A DNA stretch of 64,000 nt from Streptomyces fulvoviolaceus (GCF_000718165.1 NZ_JOEY01000022.1:62001-126000), one strand, 5' to 3'; shown: positions 16,247 through 26,190, counted from the first letter of the stretch. Program-made: numbers and translations. The notes: generated from the sequence alone by a model not told the origin.

Positions 16247-17473
16247 GTGCCTCGTACCGTCAGGGACGTCGTCTTCGTCGACGGCGTCCGCACCCCGTTC
16301 GGCAAGGCGGGCCCGAAGGGCATCTACCACGAGACCCGTGCCGACGACCTCGTCGTGAAGGCGATCCGGGAGCTGCTGCGCCGCAACCCGGGTCTCGAAC
16401 CCAAGCAGATCGACGAGGTCGCCATCGCCGCGACCACGCAGATCGGCGACCAGGGCCTGACCCTCGGCCGCACCGCGGGCATCCTCGCCGGTCTCCCTCA
16501 GTCGGTCCCCGGCTACTCGATCGACCGCATGTGCGCCGGCGCGCTGACCGCCGTCACCTCCGTCGCGGGCTCCATCGCCTTCGGTGCCTACGACGCCGTC
16601 ATCGCCGGTGGTGTCGAGCACATGGGCCGCCACCCCATGGGCGAGGGCGTGGACCCGAACCCGCGCTTCGTGAGCGAGAAGCTGGTCGACGAGTCCGCCC
16701 TGTTCATGGGCATGACCGCGGAGAACCTGCACGACCGCTACCCGACGATCACCAAGCAGCGCGCCGACGAGTACGCCGTGCGCTCGCAGGAGAAGGCCGC
16801 CAAGGCGTACGCCAACGGCAAGATCCAGCAGGACCTGGTGCCGGTCTCCGTACGCCGGACGAACCCGGAGGCCGGTGAGACGGGCTGGGGCCTGGTCACC
16901 GCCGACGAGCCGATGCGCCCGGGCACCAGCCTGGAGAGCCTGGCCGGTCTGAAGACGCCGTTCCGGGTGCACGGCCGGGTCACCGCCGGTAACGCGGCCG
17001 GTCTGAACGACGGTGCCACCGCGTCGATCATCGCGAGCGAGGACTTCGCCCGCGAGAACAACCTGCCGGTCAAGATGCGCCTGGTCTCGTACGCCTTCGC
17101 GGGCGTCGAGCCGGAGGTCATGGGCTACGGCCCGATCCCGGCCACCGAGAAGGCCCTCGCCAAGGCGGGCCTGTCGATCGAGGACATCAACCTCTTCGAG
17201 ATCAACGAGGCCTTCGCGGTCCAGGTGCTCGCCTTCCTGGAGCACTACGGCATCGCCGACGACGACGCGCGCGTCAACCAGTACGGCGGCGCCATCGCCT
17301 ACGGTCACCCGCTGGCCTCCTCCGGCGTGCGTCTGATGACGCAGCTGGCCCGCCAGTTCGAGGAGCAGCCGGAGGTCCGTTACGGCCTGACCACCATGTG
17401 CGTCGGCTTCGGCATGGGCGCCACGGTCATCTGGGAGAACCCGCACCACAAGGACGCCGGAGGCGACAAGTGA
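16247..17473 (+). CDS. fadA: Acetyl-CoA acyltransferase (3-ketoacyl-CoA thiolase)
   Basis: 408-residue thiolase, last step of fatty-acid beta-oxidation: 3-ketoacyl-CoA plus CoA to acetyl-CoA and shortened acyl-CoA. Nucleophilic Cys in YSIDRMCAGALTAVTS, catalytic His in GGAIAYGHPLASSG, and second Cys in TTMCVGFGMG are present, as is the NEAFAVQ motif. GTG start at 16247 has GGAGGAG 8 bases upstream; an in-frame ATG-type start farther up would lie in the promoter. Stop overlaps fadB start by GTGA, forming a two-gene operon closed by a strong terminator. Confidence 0.95.
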   Translation: MPRTVRDVVFVDGVRTPFGKAGPKGIYHETRADDLVVKAIRELLRRNPGLEPKQIDEVAIAATTQIGDQGLTLGRTAGILAGLPQSVPGYSIDRMCAGALTAVTSVAGSIAFGAYDAVIAGGVEHMGRHPMGEGVDPNPRFVSEKLVDESALFMGMTAENLHDRYPTITKQRADEYAVRSQEKAAKAYANGKIQQDLVPVSVRRTNPEAGETGWGLVTADEPMRPGTSLESLAGLKTPFRVHGRVTAGNAAGLNDGATASIIASEDFARENNLPVKMRLVSYAFAGVEPEVMGYGPIPATEKALAKAGLSIEDINLFEINEAFAVQVLAFLEHYGIADDDARVNQYGGAIAYGHPLASSGVRLMTQLARQFEEQPEVRYGLTTMCVGFGMGATVIWENPHHKDAGGDK

Positions 17474-19596
17474 GCACCGCTGAACTCCTCAAGGGAGCGG
17501 CCGAGCTGTTCCCCGACGAGGTCGTCACGTCCGCGCACGTACGCCACCTCGACCTGCCGTTCGGTGCCGGGCGCTTCGCGCTCATCACCCTCGACAACGG
17601 CTTCGACCACACCAAGCCGACCACCTTCGGCCCGGCCTCGCTGGCGAACCTCGACGCCGCCATCGACCAGGTCTCGAAGGAGGCCGCGGCCGGCGAGATC
17701 GTCGGTGTCGGCATCACCGGCAAGCCGTTCATCTTCGCGGTCGGCGCCGACCTCAAGGGCGTCGAGCTCCTCAAGGAGCACAAGGACGCGCTGGCCATCG
17801 GCAAGGGCGGCCACGAGGTCTTCAAGCGTCTGTCCGGCATCGGGGTCCCGACCTTCGCGTACTACAACGGCGCGGCGATGGGCGGCGGTGTCGAGGTCGG
17901 TCTGCACTGCGAGTACCGGACCGTCTCGAAGGCCATCGCGGCCTTCTCGCTCCCCGAGGTCTTCCTCGGCCTGGTCCCCGGCTGGGGCGGCTGCACGATC
18001 CTGCCGAACCTGATCGGTGCCGACAAGGCCGTCTCGGTGATCATCGAGAACAGCCTCAACCAGAACAAGCAGCTCAAGGGCCAGCAGGTCCTCGACCTGG
18101 GCATCGCCGACGCCCTCTTCGAGGGTGCCGACTTCCTGGAGCAGTCGCTGATCTGGACCGCCCAGGTGCTGAAGGGCGACGTCGAGGTCGAGCGCCCGGT
18201 GATCGACCGCGGTGAGGCCTGGGACCAGGCCGTCGCGCGCGGCCGGTTCGTCGCCGACTCCAAGGTGCACGGTGCGGCCCCGGCCGCCTACCGCGCCCTC
18301 GACATCATCGCCGCCGCCAAGAACGGCGACCTGCAGCAGGGCTACGACGCCGAGGATGTCGCCCTCGCCGACCTGATCATGGGTGGCGAACTGCGCTCCG
18401 GTATCTACGCGTTCAACCTGGTGCAGAAGCGCGGCAAGCGCCCGGCGGGTGCGCCGGACAAGTCCCTGGCGCGTCCGGTCACCAAGGTGGGCGTCGTGGG
18501 CGCGGGCCTGATGGCCTCGCAGCTCGCCCTGCTCTTCCTGCGCCGCCTGGAGGTGCCGGTCGTGCTGACCGACATCGACCAGGAGCGCGTCGACAAGGGT
18601 GTGGGCTACGTCCACGCCGAGATCGAGAAGCTGCTCGGCAAGGGCCGTATCAACCAGGACAAGGCCAACCGCCTCAAGGCCCTGGTCTCCGGTGTGCTGG
18701 ACAAGGCCGAGGGCTTCTCCGACGCGGACTTCATCATCGAGGCCGTCTTCGAGGAGATCGGCGTCAAGCAGCAGGTGTTCGCGGAGGTCGAGGCGGTCGC
18801 TCCGGCGCACGCGATCCTCGCCACCAACACCTCCTCGCTGTCGGTGACCGAGATGGCGTCGAAGCTCAAGAACCCCGAGCGGGTCGTGGGCTTCCACTTC
18901 TTCAACCCGGTCGCGATCCTCCCGCTCCTTGAGATCGTCCGCGGTGAGCAGACGGACGACGCCTCGCTGGCCACGGCCTTCGGTGTCGCCAAGAAGCTGA
19001 AGAAGACGGCGGTTCTGGTGAAGGACGCCCCGGCGTTCGTCGTGAACCGCATCCTCACCCGCTTCATGGGCGAGATCCAGAACGTCATCGACGAGGGCAC
19101 GTCGGTCGAGGTCGCGGAGAAGGCGGTGGAGCCCCTCGGCCTGCCGATGTCTCCTCTCGTCCTCCTGGAGCTGGTCGGTCCCGCGATCGGTCTGCACGTC
19201 TCCGAGACCCTCAACCGGTCATTCCCGGAGCGCTTCACGGTCTCCCCGAACCTCGCGGCCGTCGTCAAGGCCGGCAAGCGCGGCTTCTACGTCTACGACT
19301 CCGGGAAGCCGGAGCTGGACCCGGAGGTCGCCGCGATCCTCAAGCAGGGCGATGTCGTCCTGACCGAGGAGCAGGTCCGCGAGCGCGTCCTGGACGCGGT
19401 GGCGCAGGAGATCGGGCTCATGCTCGACGAGGGCGTCGTCGCCGAGGCCCAGGACATCGACCTCTGCCTCATCACGGGCGCCGGCTGGCCCTTCCACCTG
19501 GGCGGCATCACGCCGTACCTGGACCGCGAGGGCGTCTCCGAGCGCGTGAACGGCAAGAAGTTCCTGGCTCCGGGCGTGGCGTCGGTTCCGGCGTAA
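17470..19596 (+). CDS. fadB: Fatty-acid oxidation multifunctional protein (enoyl-CoA hydratase / 3-hydroxyacyl-CoA dehydrogenase)
   Basis: 708-residue two-domain enzyme of beta-oxidation. Residues about 15-220 are the crotonase domain (oxyanion loops FAVGADLKG and YYNGAAMGGGVEVGLHC; catalytic Glu in SLPEVFLGLVPGWGG). From about 340 the NAD-binding dehydrogenase domain begins (VGVVGAGLMASQLALLFL), with the catalytic His in VVGFHFFNPVAILPLLEIV, and two C-terminal helical domains. Works with FadA as the trifunctional complex. Start GTG overlaps the fadA stop. The region is very well conserved in codon use, fitting a highly expressed core gene. Confidence 0.95.
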   Translation: MSTAELLKGAAELFPDEVVTSAHVRHLDLPFGAGRFALITLDNGFDHTKPTTFGPASLANLDAAIDQVSKEAAAGEIVGVGITGKPFIFAVGADLKGVELLKEHKDALAIGKGGHEVFKRLSGIGVPTFAYYNGAAMGGGVEVGLHCEYRTVSKAIAAFSLPEVFLGLVPGWGGCTILPNLIGADKAVSVIIENSLNQNKQLKGQQVLDLGIADALFEGADFLEQSLIWTAQVLKGDVEVERPVIDRGEAWDQAVARGRFVADSKVHGAAPAAYRALDIIAAAKNGDLQQGYDAEDVALADLIMGGELRSGIYAFNLVQKRGKRPAGAPDKSLARPVTKVGVVGAGLMASQLALLFLRRLEVPVVLTDIDQERVDKGVGYVHAEIEKLLGKGRINQDKANRLKALVSGVLDKAEGFSDADFIIEAVFEEIGVKQQVFAEVEAVAPAHAILATNTSSLSVTEMASKLKNPERVVGFHFFNPVAILPLLEIVRGEQTDDASLATAFGVAKKLKKTAVLVKDAPAFVVNRILTRFMGEIQNVIDEGTSVEVAEKAVEPLGLPMSPLVLLELVGPAIGLHVSETLNRSFPERFTVSPNLAAVVKAGKRGFYVYDSGKPELDPEVAAILKQGDVVLTEEQVRERVLDAVAQEIGLMLDEGVVAEAQDIDLCLITGAGWPFHLGGITPYLDREGVSERVNGKKFLAPGVASVPA

Positions 19597-19611
19597 CTTC
19601 CAAGCACTGAA

Positions 19612-19646
19612 GGGGGCTTCCGCAAATCGCGGAGGCCCCCTTTTTT
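19612..19646 (+). terminator. Rho-independent terminator of fadAB
   Basis: GGGGGCTTCCGC, 5-base loop AAATC, GCGGAGGCCCCC, then TTTTTT. Twelve-bp stem with one T/G wobble and a real U-tract, 15 bases after the fadB stop: a classical intrinsic terminator, relatively rare in Streptomyces. Confidence 0.92.
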
Positions 19647-19740
19647 CGTTCTTCGCTTCTTGTTTACAAAATCACCACTTCTTGTGCATGATCGTCCGAT
19701 CATCGTCTTGCAGTGCGGGATCGAGAGGATCCGGACCAGG

Positions 19741-20751
19741 ATGAGACGTCGGACAACTCGCAACATCCTCATCGGCCTGGCCGTGCTCGTGGTGGCCGTC
19801 GCCGGTACCGGCTACTGGCTCTACAGCGACCTGAACGGCAACATCAGGGGCGTCGACCTCGACAAGGCGATCGGTGACGACCGGCCCGAGAAGCTGCCCA
19901 CCACGGGCCGGAACCTCCTGGTGCTGGGCTCCGACTCACGCGCCGGCGCCAACTCGGCGCTGGACGGAGGCAGCAAGGTCGCGGGGGCACGCTCCGACAC
20001 CGCGCTGGTGATCCACATACCCGAGGGCCGCACGAAGGCCGTCGCCGTGAGCATCCCGCGCGACACCCTGGTGACACGCCCCGAGTGCACCACGCGGAAC
20101 GGCTCCACACTGCCCTCGGCCCAGCGCGTGATGTTCAACTCCGTCTACTCGCTCGCCGGTCCGGCCTGTGTGGTCAAGACGGTCGAGAAGATGTCCGGGG
20201 TGCGGATGGACCATCTCGTGGAGGTCGACTTCGCGGGATTCAAGAGGCTGGTCGACGCGATAGGCGGGGTCACCGTCACGATCGACCAGGACATCGAGCC
20301 GCTGAACCTGACCTCCGGCACACACAAGCTCGACGGTACGCAGTCCCTGCGCTTCGTCCGCACCCGGTACGGCTACGGCGACGGCAGCGACCTGGGCCGC
20401 ATCGGCCTGCAACAGCAGTTCCTGATCGCCCTGCTGAGCGAGATCAAGAAGCAGGATCTGCTCGGGAGCCCCACCAAGGCGTACCGGATCGCCGACAGCC
20501 TCACCGAGTCCCTCACCACCGACTCGGGCCTCGACTCCCTCACCGAACTCGCCGACTTCGGCCGCAGCATGAACGGCATCGATCCGTCCACGATGGAGAC
20601 GCTCATGCTGCCGGTGAAGTACGACACCCAGGACCCCAACCGCGTGGTCGCCGCCCAGCCGCAGGCCGGCCGGCTGTGGCAGGCCCTGCGCGAGGACCAG
20701 CAGATCCCGGAGTCGGCGAAGAAGTCACCGGCGACCGGCGGAACATCCTGA
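19741..20751 (+). CDS. LytR-CpsA-Psr (LCP) family cell-wall glycopolymer ligase
   Basis: 336-residue membrane-anchored enzyme that transfers wall teichoic acid-like or other glycopolymers from lipid carrier to peptidoglycan. One N-terminal signal-anchor helix (about 8-30, ILIGLAVLVVAVAGTGYWL), then the extracellular LCP domain (about 55-235): GRNLLVLGSDSRAG, KAVAVSIPRDTLV with the conserved Arg-Asp, VDFAGFKRLVDAIGGVTV and LRFVRTRYGYGDGSDLGRI with the pyrophosphate-binding arginines. The C-terminal 80 residues are less conserved. ATG at 19741 is chosen because the anchor begins directly after it; an upstream in-frame start at 19660 overlaps the promoter. Monocistronic. Confidence 0.9.
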   Translation: MRRRTTRNILIGLAVLVVAVAGTGYWLYSDLNGNIRGVDLDKAIGDDRPEKLPTTGRNLLVLGSDSRAGANSALDGGSKVAGARSDTALVIHIPEGRTKAVAVSIPRDTLVTRPECTTRNGSTLPSAQRVMFNSVYSLAGPACVVKTVEKMSGVRMDHLVEVDFAGFKRLVDAIGGVTVTIDQDIEPLNLTSGTHKLDGTQSLRFVRTRYGYGDGSDLGRIGLQQQFLIALLSEIKKQDLLGSPTKAYRIADSLTESLTTDSGLDSLTELADFGRSMNGIDPSTMETLMLPVKYDTQDPNRVVAAQPQAGRLWQALREDQQIPESAKKSPATGGTS

Positions 20752-20764
20752 CGGCACCGGGGCC

Positions 20765-21781
20765 TCAGGCCTCCTGCCAGGCCGTCAGGGCCAGTCCCGG
20801 CTCGTCCTTCCGCCGCGCGAGCAGGAGTTGGCCGCTCGACGGGGACAACGTCGCTGCCACGACCCCGCCGTTCTCGTCCGTCGCCAGTGACACCACGGCG
20901 TCCGCGGGGAGTTGAGGTCCCGACTCCGTCCACCACGCGCCCGCCGTCTCCTGCTCGGTCGGGTAGGCGGCGAAGGCGACGCGACCGCTCGCCGAGCGCT
21001 GGGCGAGCAACGTGCAGTCGTGGCCGTCGAGTTCGCAGCGGACGGCGGAGACCGGGCCGGGGCCGGCCGAGGCGAGGAGGGTGACCGGCTTGCCACCGGG
21101 GCGCCAGGCGCACAGGTCGCCGGAGGTGTCGGTGTAGAAGAGCGTGGTGTCGTCCGGGGAGGTGGCGAGGGCGTTCAGGGTGCCCGGGCGGACCGGGGCC
21201 TCGATCGCCTCCTCCAGGACCGGCGGGCGGCCCGGCTCCTCCTGCCGCCAGTGCAGGATGCCGCCCGGGGCCGCCGCGTACACCTCGACGCGTCCGGACT
21301 CCCCCGTCACGGCCGCCAACTCCTCGTGGATCTCACGTCCCTTGAGGTCGCGCCACGGGTCCCAGCCGCCCTTCTCCTTCTGGGCGACCATGCCGACCCC
21401 GCCCGCGGAGTTGCGTACGAAGACATGGGCGCGTCCCCGGTCGTCCACCGCGACGGCGGGTGTGCCGGTGCGGTCGCCCTTCTTGTCCGGGTGCCCGATC
21501 GGGGCCCAGTCGAGGGCGGCGAGCCGGGGCCGGAAGTGCGTGGAGTGCACGAGGCCGGACTCGCCGGACCGGGTGGGCCGCCAGGAGACGAGATGGGCGT
21601 AGCCGTCGGCGCCCTGACCGAGCGCGAGCACGGGGTGCACCTTCTGGTCGCCGCCCACGCGACGGGCGGGTTCCCAGGGTCCGCCGGGGCCGCGCTCCGC
21701 CCGGCACAGTACGGCGTCGCCCGAGGGCAGATAGACACTGAGCCGGCCGTCGCGGCCGCGTATGAGCCAGTCGCCGTTCAC
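20765..21781 (-). CDS. Hypothetical beta-propeller-like protein
   Basis: 338-residue protein without signal peptide. It is built from five to six repeats of about 45-55 residues with a W-x3-G / VHVF / DGRA pattern (for example AVAVDDRGRAHVFVRNSAGG, AYAHLVSW-type strands, HWRQEEPGRPP, LFYTDTSGDLCAWRPGG), as in PLL/tectonin-like propellers. Such folds bind sugars or proteins, but no catalytic residues are recognisable. GTG start at 21781. Convergent with the LCP gene (13 bases apart) and divergent from the small PIN/NYN-like gene. Function unknown. Confidence 0.7.
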   Translation of the reverse strand: MNGDWLIRGRDGRLSVYLPSGDAVLCRAERGPGGPWEPARRVGGDQKVHPVLALGQGADGYAHLVSWRPTRSGESGLVHSTHFRPRLAALDWAPIGHPDKKGDRTGTPAVAVDDRGRAHVFVRNSAGGVGMVAQKEKGGWDPWRDLKGREIHEELAAVTGESGRVEVYAAAPGGILHWRQEEPGRPPVLEEAIEAPVRPGTLNALATSPDDTTLFYTDTSGDLCAWRPGGKPVTLLASAGPGPVSAVRCELDGHDCTLLAQRSASGRVAFAAYPTEQETAGAWWTESGPQLPADAVVSLATDENGGVVAATLSPSSGQLLLARRKDEPGLALTAWQEA

Positions 21782-21868
21782 CGGTTCACTCTAAGCGGCC
21801 CCCTTCGCTCCCTGCCTGGTCACCCCCGGCATACAGGCTCGGTGCGGTGAGCGTGGCACCCTGGCCGG

Positions 21869-22243
21869 ATGGACGACAACGACCCCCTGCTCGTGATCGT
21901 GGACGCCGCGAACGTCGTCGGGTCGGTGCCCGACGGATGGTGGCGGGACCGGCGAGGGGCCGCGGAACGGCTCCGGGACCGGCTGGCGGCGGACGGGGTG
22001 CCGGGGCGGTCCGGTCCCGTGGAGATCGTCCTCGTGGTCGAGGGGGCGGCCCGGGGAGTGGAGTCGGTGCCCGGCGTCCTGGTGGAGGCCGCGCCGGGCA
22101 GCGGGGACGATCGCATGGTCGAGCTGGTGGCGCGGGCCGGTGAGCGCCCGGTGCTGGTCGTCACGGCGGACCGGGAGCTACGGCGGAGGGTCACGGAGTT
22201 GGGCGCGGAGGTGGCGGGGCCGCGGACTGTCAGGCCGGGCTGA
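21869..22243 (+). CDS. NYN/PIN-like domain protein (putative RNA-cleaving)
   Basis: 124-residue protein. The pattern fits the NYN/PIN nuclease fold: an N-terminal Asp after a beta strand (LLVIVDAANVVGSVPD, Asp12), a central acidic pair (GSGDDRMVELV) and a third Asp (VLVVTADRELRRRVTELGAE), the four acidic positions that bind metal in such nucleases. It may act on RNA, but activity cannot be shown from sequence. Stands alone; starts 87 bases from the divergent propeller gene. Confidence 0.7.
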   Translation: MDDNDPLLVIVDAANVVGSVPDGWWRDRRGAAERLRDRLAADGVPGRSGPVEIVLVVEGAARGVESVPGVLVEAAPGSGDDRMVELVARAGERPVLVVTADRELRRRVTELGAEVAGPRTVRPG

Positions 22244-22264
22244 GCGCTCCGCTGGTTGTGCGGT

Positions 22265-22350
22265 TCGTTTGCCGCGGGCCGGTGGGGGCTGGTCGCGCCC
22301 ACGCGGCGGAGCCGCATATCGATACTGCCTCGCGCCCCTTTGGGGCGCCA
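22265..22350 (-). repeat. Dispersed intergenic repeat, diverged copy 3
   Basis: Contains GGTGGGGGCTGGTCGCGCCC and ends CGCGCCCCTTTGGGG, matching the inverted unit at 16055 but with the middle replaced by ACGCGGCGGAGCCGC. It lies directly after the NYN-like gene. Confidence 0.55.
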
Positions 22351-22353
22351 AGA

Positions 22354-22391
22354 GGCCCCGTGCCTCTTGCCGGAGCCGGAGGCACGGGGCC
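22354..22391. terminator. Bidirectional hairpin terminator
   Basis: Perfect 13-bp inverted repeat GGCCCCGTGCCTC ... GAGGCACGGGGCC with a 12-base loop, in the spacer between the convergent NYN-like gene and the amino-acid permease gene. Confidence 0.85.
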
Positions 22392-22412
22392 CGTGTGTCA
22401 GGGCGCGGTCGG

Positions 22413-23936
22413 CTACTCCGCGCCGCCACCCGGCGGCTTCAGGACCTGACCGACCGTCGTCTCCTCCTGCCGTCCGAGACGGCTGTGGGAGCGGCCGTAG
22501 AGGAAGTACACGGCGAAGCCGAGGACCATCCAGATGGCGAATCGCAGCCAGGTCTCGGTGGGCAGGTTGAGCATCAGCCACAGGGAGGCGCACACCGACA
22601 GGATGGGCAGGGCCGGCACCCACGGGGTGCGGAAGGCCCGGTGCAGGTCGGGGCGGGACTTGCGGAGGATGATCACGCCGATCGCGACCACCACGAAGGC
22701 GAACAGCGTGCCGATGTTGACCAGTTCGGCGAGTTCGCTCAGGGGCGTGAAGCCCGCGACGATCGCGATGACCACACCGAGGAGGATGGTCGGGCGGTGC
22801 GGGGTCCTGAACCGCGGGTGGACGTGGGAGAAGAAGCGGGGCAGCAGTCCGTCGCGGCTCATCGCGAAGAAGACGCGGGTCTGTCCGAGGAGCAGGATCA
22901 TGCAGACCGTCGTCAGGCCGACCGCCGCGCCGAAGCTGATGAAGCCCGCGAACCAGGGGTGCCCTGTGGCCTTGAAGGCGTCGGCGAGCGGCGCGGTGAT
23001 GGACAGCTCGGTGTAGTGCTGCATACCGGTCACGACGATCGACACGGCGACGTAGAGGACCGTGCAGATGACGAGGGAGCCGAGGATGCCGCGGGGCATG
23101 TCCCGTTGCGGGTTCTTGGTCTCCTCGGCGGCCGTGGCGACGACGTCGAAGCCGATGAAGGCGAAGAAGACGACCGAGGCGGCGGTGAAGATGCCCATCA
23201 CGCCGAAGTTGGAGGGAGCCCAGCCGAACATCAGCTGGATGAGCGGCGCTTGGAGGTCTCCGCCGGCCTCCACGGTCTGCGCCTTCGGGATGAACGGGTC
23301 GTAGTTGTCGCTCTTGATGAAGAAGGCGCCCGCGATGATCACGGTCAGGACGACGGTCACCTTGATGGCGACGACGAGCGAGGTGACGCGCGCGGAGAGC
23401 TTCGTGCCGAGCACGAGGATGCCGGTGAGCACCAGGACGAGCGCGGCGGCGAGGATGTCGAAGCCGAAGCCGTCGGCCCCGTCTCTGCCGCTGAGCGCCT
23501 CCGGCAGGTGCCAGCCCGCGTTGTCGAGGAGCGAGGCGATGTAGCCGGACCAGCCGACCGCGACCACCGCCGTACCGAGCGCGAACTCCAGGACCAGGTC
23601 CCAGCCGATGATCCAGGCGGGCAGTTCACCGAGCGAGGCGTACGAGAAGGTGTACGCGGAGCCCGCCACCGGGACCGTGGAGGCGAACTCGGCGTAGCAG
23701 AGCGCGGCGAGTCCGCAGACGACGCCGGCCACGACGAAGGCCAGGGCGACGGCGGGGCCGGCGTTGTTCTTGGCGACCGTGCCGGTCAGGACGAAGATGC
23801 CGGTGCCGATGATGACGCCGACGCCGAAGACGGTCAGATCCAGCGCGGACAAGGATTTCTTGAGCGCGTGCTCTGGCTCCTCGGTATCGAGGATGGACTG
23901 CTCGACCTTCTTCGTCCGGAAGAGGGTGCTGCTCAC
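22413..23936 (-). CDS. APC-superfamily amino acid permease
   Basis: 507-residue polytopic transporter with 12 predicted helices. N-terminal APC hallmark in helix 1 (LTVFGVGVIIGTGIFVLTG), then GPAVALAFVVAGVVCGLAAL and YAEFASTVPVAGSAYTF, and the loop EETKNPQRDMPRGIL, which is typical of cationic amino-acid transporters (CAT/YfnA-like). GTG start at 23936 with GGGAGG 8 bases upstream. Substrate probably basic or bulky amino acids; not certain. Single gene flanked by hairpin terminators on both sides. Confidence 0.88.
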   Translation of the reverse strand: MSSTLFRTKKVEQSILDTEEPEHALKKSLSALDLTVFGVGVIIGTGIFVLTGTVAKNNAGPAVALAFVVAGVVCGLAALCYAEFASTVPVAGSAYTFSYASLGELPAWIIGWDLVLEFALGTAVVAVGWSGYIASLLDNAGWHLPEALSGRDGADGFGFDILAAALVLVLTGILVLGTKLSARVTSLVVAIKVTVVLTVIIAGAFFIKSDNYDPFIPKAQTVEAGGDLQAPLIQLMFGWAPSNFGVMGIFTAASVVFFAFIGFDVVATAAEETKNPQRDMPRGILGSLVICTVLYVAVSIVVTGMQHYTELSITAPLADAFKATGHPWFAGFISFGAAVGLTTVCMILLLGQTRVFFAMSRDGLLPRFFSHVHPRFRTPHRPTILLGVVIAIVAGFTPLSELAELVNIGTLFAFVVVAIGVIILRKSRPDLHRAFRTPWVPALPILSVCASLWLMLNLPTETWLRFAIWMVLGFAVYFLYGRSHSRLGRQEETTVGQVLKPPGGGAE

Positions 23937-24018
23937 GGGTACCTCCCACGCTGTGTCGTCCTCGACATGATCGAGAGGGGGCGTACTGCGTATGCCCCGG
24001 CGCGTGGGGATTCACGCA

Positions 24019-24064
24019 AATGGGCCGCTCCCACCACTCTTCGCAGTGGTGGGAGCGGCCCATT
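24019..24064. terminator. Strong hairpin terminator after dxs
   Basis: Two perfect 20-bp arms (starting AATGGGCCGCTCCC and AGTGGTGGGAGC) around a CTTCGC loop, 31 bases beyond the dxs stop. One of the longest perfect stems in the window; no U-tract. Confidence 0.88.
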
Positions 24065-24094
24065 CGGGCGTGCCGTTCGCGGGTCGGCCGCGGG

Positions 24095-26014
24095 TCAGTC
24101 GCGGGCTGGCTCCACCTCGGCCGCGCTGTCGCTGTAGCGGCCGTCCAGCTTGGAGACCAGGCCGGTGACCTGGCGGGCGATGTCCGGGGCCGTGAGGCCG
24201 ATCTCCGCCATGACCTCGGCGCGGGAGGCATGGTCGAGGAAGCGCGGCGGGATGCCGAAGTCGCGCAGCGGGACGTCGACGCCGGCGTCGCGCAGAGCCT
24301 GCGCGATCGCCGAACCGACGCCGCCGACGCGGCTGTTGTCCTCGACGGTGACGACCACCCGGTGGCGCTCCGCGAGGGGAGCCATGGCCTCGTCGACGGG
24401 CTTGACCCAGCGCGGGTCGACGACCGTGGTGGAGATGCCCTGCTTGTTCAGCAGGGAGGCGATCTCCAGGCACATCGGGGCCAGAGCGCCGATGGAGACG
24501 AGGAGCACGTCGGGGGTGTCCGTGCCCGGCTCGCGCAGGACGTCCATGCCACCGACGGTGCCGACGGCGGGTACGGCGGGGCCGACGACGCCCTTGGAGT
24601 AGCGCAGCACGGTCGGCGCGTCGTCGACGTCGACGGCCTCACGCAGCTGGGCGCGCAACTGCTCGGCGTCGCGCGGGGCGGCGAGTCTGAGGCCCGGCAC
24701 GACCTGGAGCATCGACATGTCCCACATGCCGTTGTGCGAGGCGCCGTCGTCGCCGGTGACGCCGGCCCGGTCGAGCACGAAGGTCACGCCGCACTTGTGC
24801 AGGGCGACGTCCATGAGGACCTGGTCGAAGGCGCGGTTGAGGAAGGTCGCGTACACCGCGAAGACGGGGTGTACGCCGCCGGTGGCCAGGCCGGCCGCGG
24901 AGACGGCGGCATGCTGCTCGGCGATGCCGACGTCGTAGATGCGCTCGGGGAAGGCCTCGGCGAACTTCTTCAGGCCGACCGGCTGGAGCATGGCGGCCGT
25001 GATGGCCACGACGTCCTTGCGCTCCCGGCCGAGCTTGACCATCTCGTCGCCGAAGACCGAGGTCCAGCTGGCGGCGGAGGCCTTGACCGGCAGGCCGGTG
25101 TCGGGGTGGATGGGGCCGATGCCGTGGAAGCGGTCGGCCTCGTCCTGCTCGGCGGGTTTGTAGCCGCGCCCCTTCTCGGTGAGGCAGTGCACGATGACCG
25201 GCCCGCCGAACCGCTTGGCGCGGGCCAGCGCCGACTCCAGCGCGTCGATGTCGTGCCCGTCGATGGGGCCGACGTACTTCAGGCCGAGGTCCTCGAACAT
25301 GCCCTGGGGGGCGATGAAGTCCTTCAGCCCCTTCTTCGCCCCGTGCAGGGTCTCGTAGAGGGGCTTCCCGACGACCGGGGTGCGCTCCAGGAGGTCCTTG
25401 CCGCGGGCCAGGAAGCGCTCGTAGCCGTCGGTCGTCCGCAGGGTCGCCAGATGGTTGGCGAGGCCGCCGATGGTCGGTGCGTACGACCGCTCGTTGTCGT
25501 TGACGACGATGACCAGCGGGCGGTCCTTGGCGTCGGCGATGTTGTTGAGCGCCTCCCAGGCCATACCGCCGGTGAGGGCACCGTCACCGATGACGGCGAC
25601 GACGTGGTCGTCGCGCTCGAGGACCTGGTTCGCCTTCGCCAGGCCGTCGGCCCAGCCGAGGACCGTGGAGGCGTGCGAGTTCTCGATGACGTCGTGCTCG
25701 GACTCGGCGCGCGAGGGGTAGCCGGACAGGCCGCCCTTGCTGCGCAGCTTCGCGAAGTCCTGCCGGCCGGTGAGGAGCTTGTGCACGTAGGCCTGGTGAC
25801 CGGTGTCGAAGAGCACCCTGTCCTTCGGCGAGTCGAAGACCCGGTGCAGAGCGATGGTCAGCTCGACCACACCGAGGTTAGGGCCCAGGTGGCCGCCGGT
25901 CTTGGAGACGGCGTCGACGAGGAAGGTCCGGATCTCCTCTGCCAGCTGGTCCAGCTGCTCCAGGCTGAGCCGGTCCAGATCGCGCGGTCCCCTGATGCGG
26001 GTCAGCAGCGGCAC
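24095..26014 (-). CDS. dxs: 1-deoxy-D-xylulose-5-phosphate synthase
   Basis: 639-residue thiamine-diphosphate enzyme: pyruvate plus glyceraldehyde 3-phosphate to DXP, the first step of the MEP isoprenoid pathway. N-terminal domain with [17 protein letters not shown], the ThDP/Mg site [19 protein letters not shown], the Glu-containing domain II motif [18 protein letters not shown], and [22 protein letters not shown] domain II (present as [20 protein letters not shown]). The C-terminal transketolase domain contains [14 protein letters not shown] start at 26014 with AAGGAGG 6 bases upstream. Streptomyces often carry two dxs genes; this is the one next to xylFGH in S. coelicolor by memory. Confidence 0.96.
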   Translation of the reverse strand: MPLLTRIRGPRDLDRLSLEQLDQLAEEIRTFLVDAVSKTGGHLGPNLGVVELTIALHRVFDSPKDRVLFDTGHQAYVHKLLTGRQDFAKLRSKGGLSGYPSRAESEHDVIENSHASTVLGWADGLAKANQVLERDDHVVAVIGDGALTGGMAWEALNNIADAKDRPLVIVVNDNERSYAPTIGGLANHLATLRTTDGYERFLARGKDLLERTPVVGKPLYETLHGAKKGLKDFIAPQGMFEDLGLKYVGPIDGHDIDALESALARAKRFGGPVIVHCLTEKGRGYKPAEQDEADRFHGIGPIHPDTGLPVKASAASWTSVFGDEMVKLGRERKDVVAITAAMLQPVGLKKFAEAFPERIYDVGIAEQHAAVSAAGLATGGVHPVFAVYATFLNRAFDQVLMDVALHKCGVTFVLDRAGVTGDDGASHNGMWDMSMLQVVPGLRLAAPRDAEQLRAQLREAVDVDDAPTVLRYSKGVVGPAVPAVGTVGGMDVLREPGTDTPDVLLVSIGALAPMCLEIASLLNKQGISTTVVDPRWVKPVDEAMAPLAERHRVVVTVEDNSRVGGVGSAIAQALRDAGVDVPLRDFGIPPRFLDHASRAEVMAEIGLTAPDIARQVTGLVSKLDGRYSDSAAEVEPARD

Positions 26015-26149
26015 CCGTGCCTCCTTGCAGTAGAGCTGTTGCCGGGCTTGTCGAGTCTAATGTTCCGCCTTTGCGGACGGCGCCCGGGAGGTGCGTCATA
26101 CGTCACGCGATCGGCTGTACCCAAGATCGGCCGTTCCTACGACATGACA

Positions 26150-26180
26150 GTTGCCCGGCACCAAATAGGCACCGGGCAAC
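26150..26180. terminator. Hairpin after xylFGH
   Basis: GTTGCCCGG ... CCGGGCAAC, 9-bp perfect arms with a 13-base loop, in the 256-base spacer between xylH (stop 26271) and dxs (start 26014). Likely terminator of the xyl operon. Confidence 0.65.
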
Positions 26181-26190
26181 ATGACCCACC

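Noticed and set aside
17380..19197. 605-codon minus-strand frame opposite fadB
   Set aside because: Antisense shadow of fadB; Asp/Glu/Arg/Leu-rich translation without domains.
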